DNA of 64,000 nucleotides from NCBI GenBank assembly GCA_028870845.1, contig JAGWOR010000005.1, positions 19,079-83,078 of the forward strand, given 5' to 3'. The notes under the pieces were generated by a model. The model worked only from the letters and a program-made list of their open reading frames with translations, searched no databases and was not told the origin of the DNA. Of the stretch, positions 10,961 to 22,340 are shown piece after piece (positions within the stretch are counted from its first letter, which is position 1; every line of letters starts with the position of its first letter). The position numbers and the translations under genes were made by a program. This stretch comes from Gammaproteobacteria bacterium. GTDB lineage: Bacteria; Pseudomonadota; Gammaproteobacteria; Natronospirales; REEB76.

Positions 10961-10975
10961 TCAACAGCCGCGCTT
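10941..10975 (-). repeat. Inverted repeat between the aminotransferase and tRNA-Asn
   Basis: AAGCGCGG (10941-10948) and CCGCGCTT (10968-10975) form a perfect 8-bp inverted repeat with a 19-base loop, starting eight bases after the stop of the minus-strand aminotransferase. There is no T-run, so it is not a standard intrinsic terminator. It spans the likely tRNA promoter. Confidence 0.5.
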
Positions 10976-10982
10976 AAGGCAC

Positions 10983-12179
10983 TCATTTTCCGAGAAAATC
11001 CGCCAGTCTTGCCAGCGCTTTTTTCAAATTTTCCATGCTGGTGGCAAAGGATATGCGCAGATGCCCTGGAGCACCAAAAGCCGAGCCGGCCACCACTGCG
11101 ATTCCTGCATCCGTCAACAAGCGTTCGCACAATTCGATATCGTCCCTGAGTTTGCGGCGTGTGATTGCCTGGGAAAAATCCGGAAAGGAATAGAACGTGC
11201 CGTCCACCGGCAGCACCCGCACATCCGGCAACCGCATCAGCGATTCATATACGAACTGGTGGCGCTCCTGATAGGCGCGGCACATGGCTTGCACGCAATG
11301 CTGGTCGCCGGTGAGCGCCGCTTCTGCGGCCGCCTGGGAGATGCTGGTTGGATTCGAGGTGCTCTGGGACTGCACATTGGTCATGGCCTGGATGAGATTG
11401 GCGGGGCCGCCGGCAAAGCCGATGCGCCATCCAGTCATGGCATAGGTTTTGGAAACCGCGTTCTGCACCACGGTGCGATCGTACAATTCCGGGCAGGCCA
11501 TGAGGATGTTGCAGAACGGGCCGTTGCGCCATTGGATGTGCTCGTACATGTCATCGGTGAGGATGATTACGCGCGGGTGGCGCTTTAAAACCTCAGCCAG
11601 GCTGTTCAATTCCGCACGCGTGTAGGCCATGCCGGTGGGATTCGAGGGGCTGTTGATGATCAAAAGCCGGGTGCGCGGTGTGATGGCCCGCTGCAGTTGC
11701 GACGCTGTGATTTTGTACGCCTGTTCCGTGCCGGTGGGGATGATGACCGGTATGGCGCCGGAAATCTGCACGATTTCCGGAAACGACACCCAGTAGGGCG
11801 CCGGAATGATCACCTCGTCACCGTGATTCAACAGCGCCTGGCAGAGATTGAAAATGCCCTGCTTGCCGCCACAGGAAACCAGAATCTGGTCCGGCTGGTA
11901 TTCTAGGCCGTTGTCGCGGCGGAATTTCCCGATGACGGCGCGCTTCAGGGAGGCGGTGCCTCCCACCGGGGTGTACTTGGTCTGGCCGGCGTGTATGGCG
12001 CGGATCGCCGCCTCCTTTATATGCTCCGGCGTATCGAAATCCGGTTCCCCCGCGCCCAGGCCGATGATGTCCTGGCCTTGGGCCTGGAGGGCGGCGGCGC
12101 GGGCGGTGACCGCCAGCGTAGGAGAGGGCTGGAGGCGCTGAACACGCTCCGAAAGTTCGATAGCCACGGAAAGCTCCAT
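10983..12179 (-). CDS. Pyridoxal phosphate-dependent aminotransferase (aspartate aminotransferase, subgroup Ib-like)
   Basis: Class I/II aminotransferase, fold type I, likely moving the amino group between aspartate and 2-oxoglutarate. Seen: IGLGAGEPDFDTPEHI, TKYTPVGGTASLK, APYWVSFPE, INSPSNPTGMAY, and the PLP lysine in NAVSKTYAMTGWRIGF. The KYTPVGG motif and the 398-residue length fit the Thermus-like Ib group rather than E. coli AspC. It is divergent from uvrB with only about 38 bases between starts, an arrangement also found in pseudomonads and xanthomonads. The exact substrate (aspartate, or also prephenate as in some Ib enzymes) cannot be told from sequence; the absence of pheA and tyrA nearby gives no help. 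Confidence 0.88.
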   Translation of the reverse strand: MELSVAIELSERVQRLQPSPTLAVTARAAALQAQGQDIIGLGAGEPDFDTPEHIKEAAIRAIHAGQTKYTPVGGTASLKRAVIGKFRRDNGLEYQPDQILVSCGGKQGIFNLCQALLNHGDEVIIPAPYWVSFPEIVQISGAIPVIIPTGTEQAYKITASQLQRAITPRTRLLIINSPSNPTGMAYTRAELNSLAEVLKRHPRVIILTDDMYEHIQWRNGPFCNILMACPELYDRTVVQNAVSKTYAMTGWRIGFAGGPANLIQAMTNVQSQSTSNPTSISQAAAEAALTGDQHCVQAMCRAYQERHQFVYESLMRLPDVRVLPVDGTFYSFPDFSQAITRRKLRDDIELCERLLTDAGIAVVAGSAFGAPGHLRISFATSMENLKKALARLADFLGK

Positions 12180-12217
12180 CCCGGATAGCGGGGCGCTAGT
12201 ATGATAAGGAAAGCATC

Positions 12218-14257
12218 ATGGAATTACCAATGAGCGATGAATTCAAACTGTCTGCGGATTACCTGCCGGCCGGCGATCAACCGCAGGCCATACACGCGCT
12301 TACTGACGGCCTGGTCAGTGGTCTCGCGCGGCAAACACTTTTGGGCGTCACCGGATCCGGCAAGACCTTCACAATTGCCAATGTGATCCAGCGGCTGCAG
12401 AGGCCGACGCTGGTGCTGGCGCCGAATAAAACCCTGGCGGCACAGCTGTATGGTGAATTCAAATCCTATTTCCCCGATAACGCCGTGGAATATTTTGTCT
12501 CCTACTACGATTACTATCAGCCGGAAGCCTACGTGCCGTCTTCGGATACTTATATAGAGAAGGATGCCTCCATCAACGAGCACATTGAGCAGATGCGCCT
12601 GTCCGCCACCAAGGCGCTGCTGGAAAGGCCCGACTCCATCATTGTGGCGACGGTATCGGCAATCTACGGCCTGGGTGACCCACAGGCCTACCTGAGCATG
12701 GTGCTGCACGTTTCCCGCGGCGAGCGCATGGAACAGAGAAGTATCCTCCGGCGGCTGGCGGAAATGCAGTATGTGCGCAATGAAATCGATTTCACGCCGG
12801 GCACCTACCGGGTGCACGGCGAGGTAATCGACATCTTTCCAGCCGAGTCAGACCGGGAAGCCCTGCGCCTGGAACTGTTTGACGACGAAATCACGGCCTT
12901 GAACCTGTTTGATCCGCTGACTGGCGCAGTCTCCCGGCCGGTGCCTCGCTATACGGTCTTCCCCGGCAGCCACTATGTGACGCCGCGCAGCACCCTGCTG
13001 GAAGCCGTCGACAACATCAAGATTGAATTACGCCGGCGCCTTGAGGAACTCAAAAAAGCCAACAAGCTGGTGGAAGCGCAGCGGCTGGAACAGCGCACCT
13101 TGTTCGACATGGAGATGATGGCGGAAATGGGCTACTGCAGCGGCATCGAAAATTATTCCCGGCACCTGTCCCGGCGCAGCCCGGGCGAGCCGCCACCCAC
13201 GCTGTTCGACTACTTGCCTGCCAACGCACTGCTGGTGGTGGACGAAAGCCATGTGACCATACCGCAGCTGGGCGGCATGTACCGGGGTGACCGCTCCCGC
13301 AAGGAAACCCTGGTGGAATACGGGTTCCGCCTGCCATCGGCCCTGGACAACCGCCCGCTGAAATTCGATGAGTGGGAGACCCGGGCACCGCAGACGGTGT
13401 TTGTCTCGGCCACGCCGGGGCCCTATGAAAAACGCCTGTCGGACCGGATCGTCGAACAGGTGGTGCGCCCCACCGGGCTGGTGGATCCGCAGGTGGAAGT
13501 GCGTCCGGCCCGTACCCAGGTGGACGACCTGCTCTCGGAAGTAGGCGCCTGCACGGCCCGCAACGAGCGGGTTCTGGTGACCACGCTGACCAAGCGCATG
13601 GCCGAAGACCTGACCGAGTACTTTGCCGAGCACGGCGTGCGCGTGCGCTACCTGCATTCGGACATTGAGACCGTGGAGCGCACGGAGATCATCCGCGACC
13701 TGCGGCTGGGCGAATTCGACGTGCTGGTGGGCATCAACCTGCTGCGCGAGGGACTGGATCTGCCGGAAGTATCGCTGATCGCGATCCTGGATGCCGACAA
13801 GGAGGGTTTCTTGCGATCCGAAGGTTCGCTCATCCAGACCATCGGCAGGGCCGCCCGGCATGTACACGGGCGCGCCATCCTGTACGCGGAAACGGTCACC
13901 GGTTCCATGCAGCGCGCCATGGACGAAACCAACCGCCGGCGCGACAAGCAGATGGCGTTTAACGCCAAGCACGGCATCACTCCCAAGGGCATCACCAAGG
14001 CGGTGGGAGATGTGATGGAGGGTGCCCGTGCAGGTGCGGCAAACCAGGCGCGGGTTTCCTTTCTCAAGGTTGCGGAGCAACGCGCTACCTACGAAGCCAT
14101 GTCGCCGCAGAAACGCCTGCAGATCATCAAAAAACTCGAGCAGCAGATGCACAAGCACGCGCGCGACCTGGAGTTTGAGGAAGCGGCCAGGTTGCGCGAT
14201 GAAATCCGCAGCATCCAGGCCACCGATCTGGGTCTTCCGGATGTCAAAACCGGCTGA
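12218..14257 (+). CDS. uvrB: UvrABC excision repair subunit B
   Basis: Damage-verifying helicase-like subunit of nucleotide excision repair. Walker A GVTGSGKT is at residues 43-50; the DNA-clamping beta-hairpin region reads [14 protein letters not shown]; Walker B-like VVDESH and motif [11 protein letters not shown] follow; the C-terminal UVR domain that contacts UvrC is [16 protein letters not shown]. 679 residues, as expected. AAGGAAAG lies just upstream of ATG 12218; a second in-frame ATG at 12230 is possible. No clear LexA box (CTG-N10-CAG) was seen in the short intergenic region. Confidence 0.97.
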   Translation: MELPMSDEFKLSADYLPAGDQPQAIHALTDGLVSGLARQTLLGVTGSGKTFTIANVIQRLQRPTLVLAPNKTLAAQLYGEFKSYFPDNAVEYFVSYYDYYQPEAYVPSSDTYIEKDASINEHIEQMRLSATKALLERPDSIIVATVSAIYGLGDPQAYLSMVLHVSRGERMEQRSILRRLAEMQYVRNEIDFTPGTYRVHGEVIDIFPAESDREALRLELFDDEITALNLFDPLTGAVSRPVPRYTVFPGSHYVTPRSTLLEAVDNIKIELRRRLEELKKANKLVEAQRLEQRTLFDMEMMAEMGYCSGIENYSRHLSRRSPGEPPPTLFDYLPANALLVVDESHVTIPQLGGMYRGDRSRKETLVEYGFRLPSALDNRPLKFDEWETRAPQTVFVSATPGPYEKRLSDRIVEQVVRPTGLVDPQVEVRPARTQVDDLLSEVGACTARNERVLVTTLTKRMAEDLTEYFAEHGVRVRYLHSDIETVERTEIIRDLRLGEFDVLVGINLLREGLDLPEVSLIAILDADKEGFLRSEGSLIQTIGRAARHVHGRAILYAETVTGSMQRAMDETNRRRDKQMAFNAKHGITPKGITKAVGDVMEGARAGAANQARVSFLKVAEQRATYEAMSPQKRLQIIKKLEQQMHKHARDLEFEEAARLRDEIRSIQATDLGLPDVKTG

Positions 14258-14261
14258 AATC

Positions 14262-14290
14262 TTGCCCGTGAATCCGGCTTCAGGTATCGT
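14262..14290 (+). promoter_or_regulatory. Possible promoter of tRNA-Val
   Basis: TTGCCC (14262-14267) and TATCGT (14285-14290) are spaced 17 bases apart, with the -10 ending 12 bases before the mature tRNA. Good geometry, moderate consensus. It lies immediately after uvrB. Confidence 0.45.
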
Positions 14291-14302
14291 GCGCGGCTGT
14301 AC

Positions 14303-14379
14303 AGGCGCGTAGCTCAGCTGGTTAGAGCACCACCTTGACATGGTGGGGGTCGTTGGTTCGAGTCCAATCGCGCCTACCA
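14303..14379 (+). tRNA. tRNA-Val (anticodon GAC)
   Basis: A 77-base cloverleaf: acceptor AGGCGCG/CGCGCCT, D-arm AGCTCAGCTGGTTAGAGC, anticodon loop TTGACAT with GAC, T-arm GGTTCGAGTCC, and an encoded CCA. Located just upstream of thrS, a conserved order in related bacteria. Confidence 0.97.
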
Positions 14380-14448
14380 GTTCACCAGCAGCGCCCTCAA
14401 TAACCCGACATGCGGCCCCTCGTACCGGCCGCCACTGTGAGACTGATC

Positions 14449-16365
14449 ATGCCGGCCATTACACTTCCCGATGGTTCCCAAAAGCAGTTCGAAAACCCGG
14501 TATCGGTAGCCGCGGTGGCCGCCAGCATCGGTCCGGGCCTGGCCAAGGCCGCGCTCGCAGGCAGGCTGGATGACAGGCTGGTGGATACCTCGCATGTCAT
14601 CGAACAAGATGCCAAGCTCAGCATCATCACCGAACGGGACGCCGATGGGCTGGAAATCATCCGCCACTCCACCGCGCATCTGCTGGCGCAGGCGGTGAAG
14701 CAGTTGTTCCCGGAGGCCCAGGTGACCATCGGCCCGGTCATCGAAGACGGGTTCTACTACGACTTCGCCTACCAGCGGCCGTTCACCAAGGAGGACCTGT
14801 CCGCCATTGAAGCGCGCATGCAGGAACTGGCTGCCCAAGGCCAGGTGGTGAGCCGCACGCTGATGCAGCGTGACGCGGCCGTGAAATTTTTCAAAGGCAT
14901 GGGCGAGAAATACAAAGCCGAGATCATCGCCGGAATTCCGCAGGACCAGGAGATCTCACTGTACCGGCAGGGGGATTTCATCGATCTGTGCCGCGGTCCG
15001 CACGTGCCCAACACCGGCATGCTGAAGGCGTTTCACCTCACCAAGGTGGCCGGCGCTTATTGGCGCGGCGATTCCAACAATGAAATGCTGCAGCGCATCT
15101 ACGGTACCGCCTGGGCCGACAAGAAAGCCCTGCAGGCGTACCTGACGCGCCTTGAGGAAGCGGAGAAACGCGATCATCGCCGCCTGGGCCGGGAACTGGA
15201 CCTGTTCCATATGCAGGAGGAAGCTCCGGGACTGGTGTTCTGGCATGCCAAGGGCTGGGCCATCTGGCAGGTGCTGGAGCATTACCTGCGCGGCGTGTAC
15301 CGCAGCAACGGCTATCAGGAAGTGCGCTGCCCCCAGATCCTGGATGTTTCATTGTGGAAAAAATCCGGCCACTGGGACAACTATAAAAACAACATGTTTT
15401 TTACCGAGTCCGAAAAACGCGTGTACGCGGTCAAGCCCATGAACTGCCCGGGGCATGTGCTGACCTACAACCATGGTTTGCACAGCTACCGCGAGCTGCC
15501 GATCCGTTACGGCGAATTCGGCTCCTGCACCCGCAATGAACCTTCCGGAGCCCTGCACGGCCTGATGCGGGTGCGTGGATTTGTGCAGGACGATGGCCAC
15601 ATCTTCTGCACCGAGGAGCAGATCGAATCCGAGGTGGTGGCCTTCCACCGCCAGGCATTGCGGGTCTATGCGGACTTCGGTTTCAACGATATTGGCGTGA
15701 AATTGGCGTTGCGCCCGGAGGCACGCATCGGTTCGGACCAGGTCTGGGACAAGTCCGAGGGGGCGTTGCGGGCGGCGCTGAATGCCTGCGGGGTGCGCTG
15801 GGATGAACTGCCGGGTGAAGGCGCGTTTTACGGGCCCAAAATCGAGTACCACCTGAAAGACGCCATCGGCCGGACCTGGCAGGTGGGCACCATGCAGGTG
15901 GATTTTTCCATGCCCGGGCGCCTGGGTGCCGAGTACGTGGGCGAAGACGGCGGCAAGCACGTGCCGGTGATGTTGCACCGCGCCATTGTGGGCTCCATGG
16001 AGCGTTTTCTCGGCATACTCATCGAACACCATGCCGGCCGTTTTCCCGCCTGGCTGGCGCCGGTGCAGGCCGTGGTCATGACGATTACCGACCGTCAGGC
16101 TGAATACGCACGTAAACAGGCCGAATTCCTGAAAAATCAGGGGCTTCGGGTGGAATCGGACTTGAGAAACGAGAAAATCGGCTTTAAAATTCGCGAACAC
16201 ACGCTACAGCGCGTACCCTACCTTCTCGTGGTGGGGGACCGGGAGCAGGATACAGGTTCCCTGGCAGTACGTACCCGGGATGGCAAGGATCTGGGAAGCC
16301 TCACCATTGAGGCCTTTGCCCGGCACTTGGCATCCGAAGTCGGCAGCCGTGGAGTTTCTGCCTGA
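14449..16365 (+). CDS. thrS: Threonyl-tRNA synthetase
   Basis: Class II synthetase that charges tRNA-Thr and edits mischarged serine. Order: TGS domain (residues about 1-62), editing domain with [16 protein letters not shown], catalytic core with motif 2 and zinc ligands in MNCPGH, QDDGHIF and the late [14 protein letters not shown], then the anticodon-binding domain. ATG 14449 ([10 protein letters not shown]) matches the family start and gives 638 residues; upstream in-frame ATG 14410 would add 13 unmatched residues. tRNA-Val lies 70 bases upstream and infC 56 bases downstream. Confidence 0.97.
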   Translation: MPAITLPDGSQKQFENPVSVAAVAASIGPGLAKAALAGRLDDRLVDTSHVIEQDAKLSIITERDADGLEIIRHSTAHLLAQAVKQLFPEAQVTIGPVIEDGFYYDFAYQRPFTKEDLSAIEARMQELAAQGQVVSRTLMQRDAAVKFFKGMGEKYKAEIIAGIPQDQEISLYRQGDFIDLCRGPHVPNTGMLKAFHLTKVAGAYWRGDSNNEMLQRIYGTAWADKKALQAYLTRLEEAEKRDHRRLGRELDLFHMQEEAPGLVFWHAKGWAIWQVLEHYLRGVYRSNGYQEVRCPQILDVSLWKKSGHWDNYKNNMFFTESEKRVYAVKPMNCPGHVLTYNHGLHSYRELPIRYGEFGSCTRNEPSGALHGLMRVRGFVQDDGHIFCTEEQIESEVVAFHRQALRVYADFGFNDIGVKLALRPEARIGSDQVWDKSEGALRAALNACGVRWDELPGEGAFYGPKIEYHLKDAIGRTWQVGTMQVDFSMPGRLGAEYVGEDGGKHVPVMLHRAIVGSMERFLGILIEHHAGRFPAWLAPVQAVVMTITDRQAEYARKQAEFLKNQGLRVESDLRNEKIGFKIREHTLQRVPYLLVVGDREQDTGSLAVRTRDGKDLGSLTIEAFARHLASEVGSRGVSA

Positions 16366-16407
16366 ACACCAGCCGGGACCAATACCGGCGGGTTCAGGTT
16401 TATTTTT

Positions 16408-16423
16408 GGAGGATCAACTAATC
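16408..16423 (+). promoter_or_regulatory. Ribosome binding site and rare ATC start of infC
   Basis: GGAGG at 16408-16412 is followed eight bases later by an in-frame ATC (16421). No in-frame ATG or GTG lies between here and the conserved NGEI segment. IF3 genes are known to use ATT/ATC/ATA starts so that IF3 can repress its own translation. TTG at 16406 is in frame but overlaps the ribosome site itself. Confidence 0.75.
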
Positions 16424-16939
16424 AGTTCTGAAAAGCGCGCCCGGCGCAACGGGGAAATCGCAGCACCCAAGGTTAGGGTCATCGGCCCAAGCGACCAGCA
16501 AATCGGCATCATGAATACACGCGAGGCCATTCAATACGCCCTGGAGGCGGGAGTGGATCTCGTAGAAGTTTCACCCACTGCAGACCCGCCGGTCTGCCGG
16601 GTCATGGATTACGGCAAATATCTATTCGAACAGAATAAAAAACTGCAAACCGCGCGCAAGAAGCAAAAGCAGATACAGGTCAAGGAAGTGAAATTCCGCC
16701 CGACCACCGACGAAGGCGACTACAAGATCAAGCTTCGCAACCTGTCGCGTTTTTTGTCGGAAGGTGACAAGGCCAAGGTAACCGTACGTTTCCGCGGCCG
16801 CGAAATGCTCCATCAGGAACTGGGCACCGGATTGATCGAACGCATAAAAAGCGACCTCGATGAGCATGCCCAGGTGGAGCAATATCCCAGACTCGAAGGA
16901 CGGCAACTCGTAATGGTATTGTCGCCGAAGAGGAAATAG
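16421..16939 (+). CDS. infC: Translation initiation factor IF-3
   Basis: Binds the 30S subunit, prevents premature joining of 50S and checks the start codon. The N-domain shows [14 protein letters not shown] and [23 protein letters not shown]; the lysine-rich linker and the C-domain ([22 protein letters not shown]) follow. From the ATC start the protein has 172 residues, near the usual 175-180. It begins the infC-rpmI-rplT ribosomal block after thrS. Confidence 0.95.
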   Translation: MSSEKRARRNGEIAAPKVRVIGPSDQQIGIMNTREAIQYALEAGVDLVEVSPTADPPVCRVMDYGKYLFEQNKKLQTARKKQKQIQVKEVKFRPTTDEGDYKIKLRNLSRFLSEGDKAKVTVRFRGREMLHQELGTGLIERIKSDLDEHAQVEQYPRLEGRQLVMVLSPKRK

Positions 16940-16966
16940 GCGCTCACAAGGCGTCATTAATAAAAA

Positions 16967-17029
16967 GTGGAGCGCTTATGGTTCCACCGCCTGGCAGGCA
17001 TATGAAACGCCGCACCAGCGGGGCCAGGC
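16967..17029 (+). promoter_or_regulatory. Two inverted repeats in the infC-rpmI spacer
   Basis: GTGGA/TCCAC (16967-16971 with 16983-16987) and GCCTGGC/GCCAGGC (16989-16995 with 17023-17029) lie in the 118-base gap. In E. coli and Bacillus, L20 represses rpmI-rplT by binding structured RNA in this region; this may be the equivalent. The link is inference from position. Confidence 0.35.
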
Positions 17030-17057
17030 TTAACTATCATTTTAAGGAGTAACGGCA

Positions 17058-17255
17058 ATGCCGAAGTTGAAAACCAACCGCGCCGCGGCCAAGCGCTTTC
17101 GCGCCACCGCCAGCGGCAATTACAAGCGTGGCAATTCATTCAAACGCCACATCCTTACCAAGAAAAGCTCCAAGCGCAAGCGTCAGCTCCGCGGCGGTGA
17201 CATGGTGGTCGCACAGGACCACGGCCGCGTGAAGCAGATGCTGCCCTGGTCTTGA
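17058..17255 (+). CDS. rpmI: 50S ribosomal protein L35
   Basis: Small basic ribosomal protein of 65 residues. [20 protein letters not shown] is the family N-terminus, and [10 protein letters not shown] is the basic centre. AAGGAG precedes the ATG. rplT starts 15 bases later. Confidence 0.97.
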   Translation: MPKLKTNRAAAKRFRATASGNYKRGNSFKRHILTKKSSKRKRQLRGGDMVVAQDHGRVKQMLPWS

Positions 17256-17269
17256 GGGAGGGATAAAAA

Positions 17270-17626
17270 ATGGCACGTGTAAAACGTTCTGTCACCAGCC
17301 GCGCCAAGCACAAAAAGACTCTGGCCAGGGCCAAAGGCTATTACAACGCCCGGCGCAAGAACATCAAAACCGCAAAACAGGCGGTGATGAAAGCCGGGCA
17401 GTATGCTTTCCGCGACCGGCGCGACCGCAAACGGCAGTTCCGCGCACTTTGGGTGGCGCGCATCAATGCCGCTGCCCGTGTGAACGGAATTTCATACAGC
17501 CGGTTCATGAATGGGCTCAAGCATGCACAGATCGAGCTGGACCGGAAAGTACTCGCTGATATAGCGGTATTTGACAAGGCCGCCTTCTCCGCACTCGTCG
17601 AGAAAGCCAAAGCCAGTCTGCAATAA
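17270..17626 (+). CDS. rplT: 50S ribosomal protein L20
   Basis: rRNA-binding early-assembly protein, and in other bacteria the repressor of its own operon. 118 residues with the typical [16 protein letters not shown] start, [21 protein letters not shown] centre, and [21 protein letters not shown]. The ribosome site GGGAGGG lies upstream. A terminator hairpin separates it from pheS. Confidence 0.97.
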   Translation: MARVKRSVTSRAKHKKTLARAKGYYNARRKNIKTAKQAVMKAGQYAFRDRRDRKRQFRALWVARINAAARVNGISYSRFMNGLKHAQIELDRKVLADIAVFDKAAFSALVEKAKASLQ

Positions 17627-17669
17627 TTTGCTGGCGGGATATGCCCGCTGCACAGACTGTATTGAGTGA

Positions 17670-18746
<1,077 letters not shown>

Positions 18747-18761
18747 GCGGCGGACGCGCAT

Positions 18762-21131
18762 ATGAAAATCAGTGAACAGTGGCTGCGCGAATGGGTTGAT
18801 GCAGGCAAAAACGCCCGCCGCCTGGCCGAGCAGCTGACGCTCGCGGGCCTGGAAGTGGAGTCAGTCAGGCCGAGCCAGGCGGATTTTCATGGCGTGGTGG
18901 TTGCCGAAGTCCTGGAAACCTTGCCGCATCCGCAAGCGGACAAGCTCAAGGTATGCCGGGTGCGCGCCGGCAAAAAAATATTCCAAATCGTGTGCGGCGC
19001 TGCCAATGTGCACACCGGCATGCGAGCGCCCCTGGCGGTTATGGGCGCAAAACTGCCCAATGGCCTGGAAGTGAAATCCGTGAATCTACGTGGAGTGACT
19101 TCCAGCGGCATGCTGTGTTCTGCCAAGGAATTGGGTTTGTCCGATGACGCCTCAGGGCTGCTGCAGCTACCCGCGGATGCGCCGGTTGGCAAGTCCTTGT
19201 CGGCGTATCTGAACCTGCCGGACACAGTGCTGGACATCAAGCTCACGCCCAACCGCGGCGACTGCCTGAGCGTCGCCGGGTTGGCGCGTGAAGTGGCCGC
19301 CATTAACCACAAACGCCTAAAACAGCCGCGGATCACTGCCTGCAAGCCGCGCAGCAAAATGCGCCTGCCGGTCGCGGTGCGGGCAGCAGCCGGCTGCCCC
19401 TTGTACACCGGGCGCGTAATCGAAGGTCTCAAGCCGGATTGCACCACCCCCGCCTGGATGACGGAAAGATTAAGGCGTGCGGGCATGCGCCCCATCAGCC
19501 CGGTGGTGGATGTTTCCAACTATGTGATGCTTGAATTGGGCCAGCCACTGCACGCTTTCGACCTGCGTCAGCTGCACGGAGGCATCGTAGTGCGTTGGGC
19601 CAAGCAGGGTGAGGCCCTCACCCTGCTGGATGGCCGCACTATTCAGCTGACAGGCGAGGCGCTGGTCATCGCCGATCACAAATCAGCCAAGGCCCTGGCC
19701 GGTGTCATGGGTGGCCAGGACTCGGGGGTTTCGGCCAGTACCTCGGACATATTCATAGAGAGCGCCTTTTTCACGCCCCAGGCCGTGGCCGGCAAAGCCC
19801 GCCGTTACGGTCTCGTCAGCGAGGCCGCACATCGCTTTGAACGAGGCGTGGATCCCGCACTGCCGCGACGTGCGCTGGAACGGGCCACGCAACTCCTGCT
19901 GGCAATCGCCGGCGGCAGGCCCGGGCCGGTGGTGCAGGCCAAAGCCGCACGCCATGTTCCCAAACCGCGGTCGATCCTGTTGCGCCGGGAGCGGTTGGCT
20001 GAAATCCTGGGCGTCACGCTTCCCGAGAGAGAGGTGGAAGGCATCCTCAGCCGCCTGGGTATGCGGCTGCAGAAAGCCAAGCTCGGCTGGCGGGTCACGA
20101 CGCCCTGTTTCCGCTTCGACCTGGCCTGGGAGGAGGATCTGATCGAGGAGGTGGGGCGGATCCATGGGTATGCAAACATCCCCTCCACAGCGCTGGCCGC
20201 CAGCATGCAGCCAGGCAAATCTCGCGAGGAATTGCGGGACCCCCATGAGCTGCGGGGCAGCCTGCTGCACCGGGGCTACACAGAAGTCATTACCTACAGT
20301 TTCGTCCCGGCGATGCTGGATGAGGCTATAGCAGGCAAGGGCGCCGCCGCGGAACTTGAAAACCCCATTTCCAGCGACATGTCGCGTCTGCGCCGCTCGC
20401 TCTGGCCGGGCCTCATACAGACCCTGCAATTCAATCTGAACCGCCAGCAGGAGCGGATTCGCATCTTCGAGTTAGGTCGAAGATATATAATGCAAGATAA
20501 TGATATTAAAGAAGATAATTACATATCTGGGCTGGCGTATGGGCCCGTTGAACCTGAACAATGGGGTATCCACAAACACCCCATCGGTTTCGAGGACATG
20601 AAATCCGATGTGGAGGCTTTATTCGCGACGGCTGGCACCCGACCCAGCTTCGTACCCGGCCAGCACCAGGCACTGCACCCGGGCAAAAGTGCGGCAATCC
20701 ACCTGGGCAACGCCCGGGTCGGCTGGCTCGGGGAATTGCACCCGGTCCTGGTAAAAACCCTTGGGATTCCAGGAGCTGCGGTGCTGTTCGAGGTGGCCCA
20801 GGAGGCGGTTTCCAGGGTGCGTATACCTGTTTATGAGCCGATTTCCCGCTATCCTATGGTGAGGCGCGACATTGCAGTCATAATTCCCGAGCAGACCACT
20901 GCAGATGAACTTCAGGCGTGTATCCGGGAGGCCGCGCCGAAGCTGCTGCAGGAAGTGCGAATATTTGACATATATCGTGGATCAGGCATAGATTCTGGGC
21001 GAAAAAGTGTCGCTTTAGGCTTGATTTTACAAGATTCTTCGCGCACCCTTACGGATGAAGACGCGGATGCGATTATGTTCCAAGTCACCTCGCGGCTTCG
21101 TCAAAGATTGGGCGCAACAATAAGAGACTGA
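18762..21131 (+). CDS. pheT: Phenylalanyl-tRNA synthetase beta subunit
   Basis: Editing and tRNA-binding subunit. N-terminal tRNA-binding domain ([19 protein letters not shown]), then B3/B4 editing, B5, catalytic-like core and a C-terminal anticodon-binding FDX-ACB domain ([12 protein letters not shown]). 789 residues, normal. Bases 20478-20528 form a strikingly A/T-rich patch coding [16 protein letters not shown], and the last 150 bases are also A/T richer than the rest, but the frame stays open. ihfA starts two bases after the stop. Confidence 0.96.
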   Translation: MKISEQWLREWVDAGKNARRLAEQLTLAGLEVESVRPSQADFHGVVVAEVLETLPHPQADKLKVCRVRAGKKIFQIVCGAANVHTGMRAPLAVMGAKLPNGLEVKSVNLRGVTSSGMLCSAKELGLSDDASGLLQLPADAPVGKSLSAYLNLPDTVLDIKLTPNRGDCLSVAGLAREVAAINHKRLKQPRITACKPRSKMRLPVAVRAAAGCPLYTGRVIEGLKPDCTTPAWMTERLRRAGMRPISPVVDVSNYVMLELGQPLHAFDLRQLHGGIVVRWAKQGEALTLLDGRTIQLTGEALVIADHKSAKALAGVMGGQDSGVSASTSDIFIESAFFTPQAVAGKARRYGLVSEAAHRFERGVDPALPRRALERATQLLLAIAGGRPGPVVQAKAARHVPKPRSILLRRERLAEILGVTLPEREVEGILSRLGMRLQKAKLGWRVTTPCFRFDLAWEEDLIEEVGRIHGYANIPSTALAASMQPGKSREELRDPHELRGSLLHRGYTEVITYSFVPAMLDEAIAGKGAAAELENPISSDMSRLRRSLWPGLIQTLQFNLNRQQERIRIFELGRRYIMQDNDIKEDNYISGLAYGPVEPEQWGIHKHPIGFEDMKSDVEALFATAGTRPSFVPGQHQALHPGKSAAIHLGNARVGWLGELHPVLVKTLGIPGAAVLFEVAQEAVSRVRIPVYEPISRYPMVRRDIAVIIPEQTTADELQACIREAAPKLLQEVRIFDIYRGSGIDSGRKSVALGLILQDSSRTLTDEDADAIMFQVTSRLRQRLGATIRD

Positions 21132-21133
21132 AC

Positions 21134-21433
21134 ATGGCACTGACCAAGGCAGAAATGGCGGAGGCCTTGTTTGAGGAACTGGGGCTCAACAAGCGGGAGG
21201 CGAAGGAGCTGGTGGACCTCTTTTTCGAGGAAATCCGCCATGCCCTTGCGGATGGCCAGCAGGTAAAGCTCTCCGGTTTCGGGAACTTTGACCTGCGCAG
21301 CAAAAACCAGCGTCCGGGCCGCAATCCCAAGACCGGGGAGGAGATCCCGATCAGCGCTCGGCGGGTCGTGACCTTCCGCCCCGGGCAAAAACTCAAAGCA
21401 CGGGTGGAAGCGTATGCTGGAAGCCGGGAATAA
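21134..21433 (+). CDS. ihfA: Integration host factor alpha subunit
   Basis: HU/IHF family DNA-bending subunit, partner of Ihf[25 protein letters not shown] is the IHF-alpha N-terminus; [12 protein letters not shown] and the beta-arm [12 protein letters not shown] follow. 99 residues. Its position after pheT is the conserved one for ihfA. It overlaps the following regulator gene by 20 bases. Confidence 0.96.
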   Translation: MALTKAEMAEALFEELGLNKREAKELVDLFFEEIRHALADGQQVKLSGFGNFDLRSKNQRPGRNPKTGEEIPISARRVVTFRPGQKLKARVEAYAGSRE

Positions 21434-21770
21434 CAGCGAACTCCCGCCCATACCGGGCAAGCGCTATTTCACCATCGGCGAAGTCAGTGACTTATGCGGC
21501 GTGAAGCCGCATGTGTTGCGCTACTGGGAACAGGAATTCCCGCAGCTAAAGCCGGTCAAACGCCGCGGCAACCGCCGCTATTATCAGCGTCACGATGTGC
21601 TGGTGATCCGGCAGATCCGCAGCCTGTTGTACGAACAGGGATTCACCATCGGCGGCGCCCGCCAGCAGCTCTCCAGCGACAACGCCAAACAGGATGTCTC
21701 CCAAAGCCAGCAAATCGTGCATCAGCTGCGCGTGGAACTGGAAGAACTGCTGCAGATTCTGAAGCGATAA
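21414..21770 (+). CDS. MerR-family transcriptional regulator
   Basis: 118 residues with a MerR winged helix-turn-helix: [28 protein letters not shown], then [31 protein letters not shown]-terminal helix (residues about 90-118) probably dimerises. No cysteine cluster for metal sensing is present. A MerR gene directly after ihfA is conserved in many gammaproteobacteria, but its targets are not known to me. Its start overlaps the end of ihfA. Confidence 0.9.
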   Translation: MLEAGNNSELPPIPGKRYFTIGEVSDLCGVKPHVLRYWEQEFPQLKPVKRRGNRRYYQRHDVLVIRQIRSLLYEQGFTIGGARQQLSSDNAKQDVSQSQQIVHQLRVELEELLQILKR

Positions 21771-21869
21771 AACACCCGCACCCGCGGATGAATTTCACCG
21801 CAGATCAGCCATCGGGTATCATGTGCACAAGCCTGAATCGGCCTGCACACATTTATTGTTTATTCACAC

Positions 21870-21948
<79 letters not shown>

Positions 21949-22131
21949 TTCTTCACAGCTGCGGGTTAGCACCCCTGGGATTCCGGGTTGCTGGGCCGGC
22001 AGTGTTCGAGAGCAGGGCACAGGTGACGAAAACCAGCCGGAACCTGCCAGCAACTTTTCACAGCGCGCTGGGAACAAGGCCGGGTTGGTAGCATCGAACC
22101 GGACTAGGCGATATGAAAACGGCTTGCAGCA

Positions 22132-22290
22132 ATGAATTCTGAAAAACACCCCGGTAAACCGGAGACTGCGCAACGGCTGGGCCGCCTGGCATTTGGCCTG
22201 GCGACGCTGTTCACCCTGATTCTCGTCATCATGGGAATCACCGGCCTGCAATGGCCCAAGTGGCTGCTGGCACTCACCACCGTCCTTTGA
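22132..22290 (+). CDS. Small predicted membrane protein (52 aa), hypothetical
   Basis: Begins MNSEKHPGKPETAQRLGRLA, has one hydrophobic stretch (FGLATLFTLILVIMGITGL, residues about 21-39) and ends WPKWLLALTTVL. The charge pattern is that of a single-pass membrane protein with a cytoplasmic N-terminus. I do not recognise the family. No strong ribosome site is visible. Lone gene between tRNA-Pro and the convergent GGDEF/EAL gene. Confidence 0.45.
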   Translation: MNSEKHPGKPETAQRLGRLAFGLATLFTLILVIMGITGLQWPKWLLALTTVL

Positions 22291-22340
22291 ATATCTATAT
22301 ATCCAAGAACTGCCCAATTAACACGACAGCTGAACCTGTT

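Noticed and set aside
12180..12217. LexA (SOS) box before uvrB
   Set aside because: No CTG-N10-CAG pattern was found in the short divergent region.
13028..14341. Long open frame (437 codons) on the minus strand opposite uvrB
   Set aside because: Lies entirely opposite a well-supported gene; its product is His/Gln/Gly-rich with no known motif. It is a by-product of GC-rich codon use.
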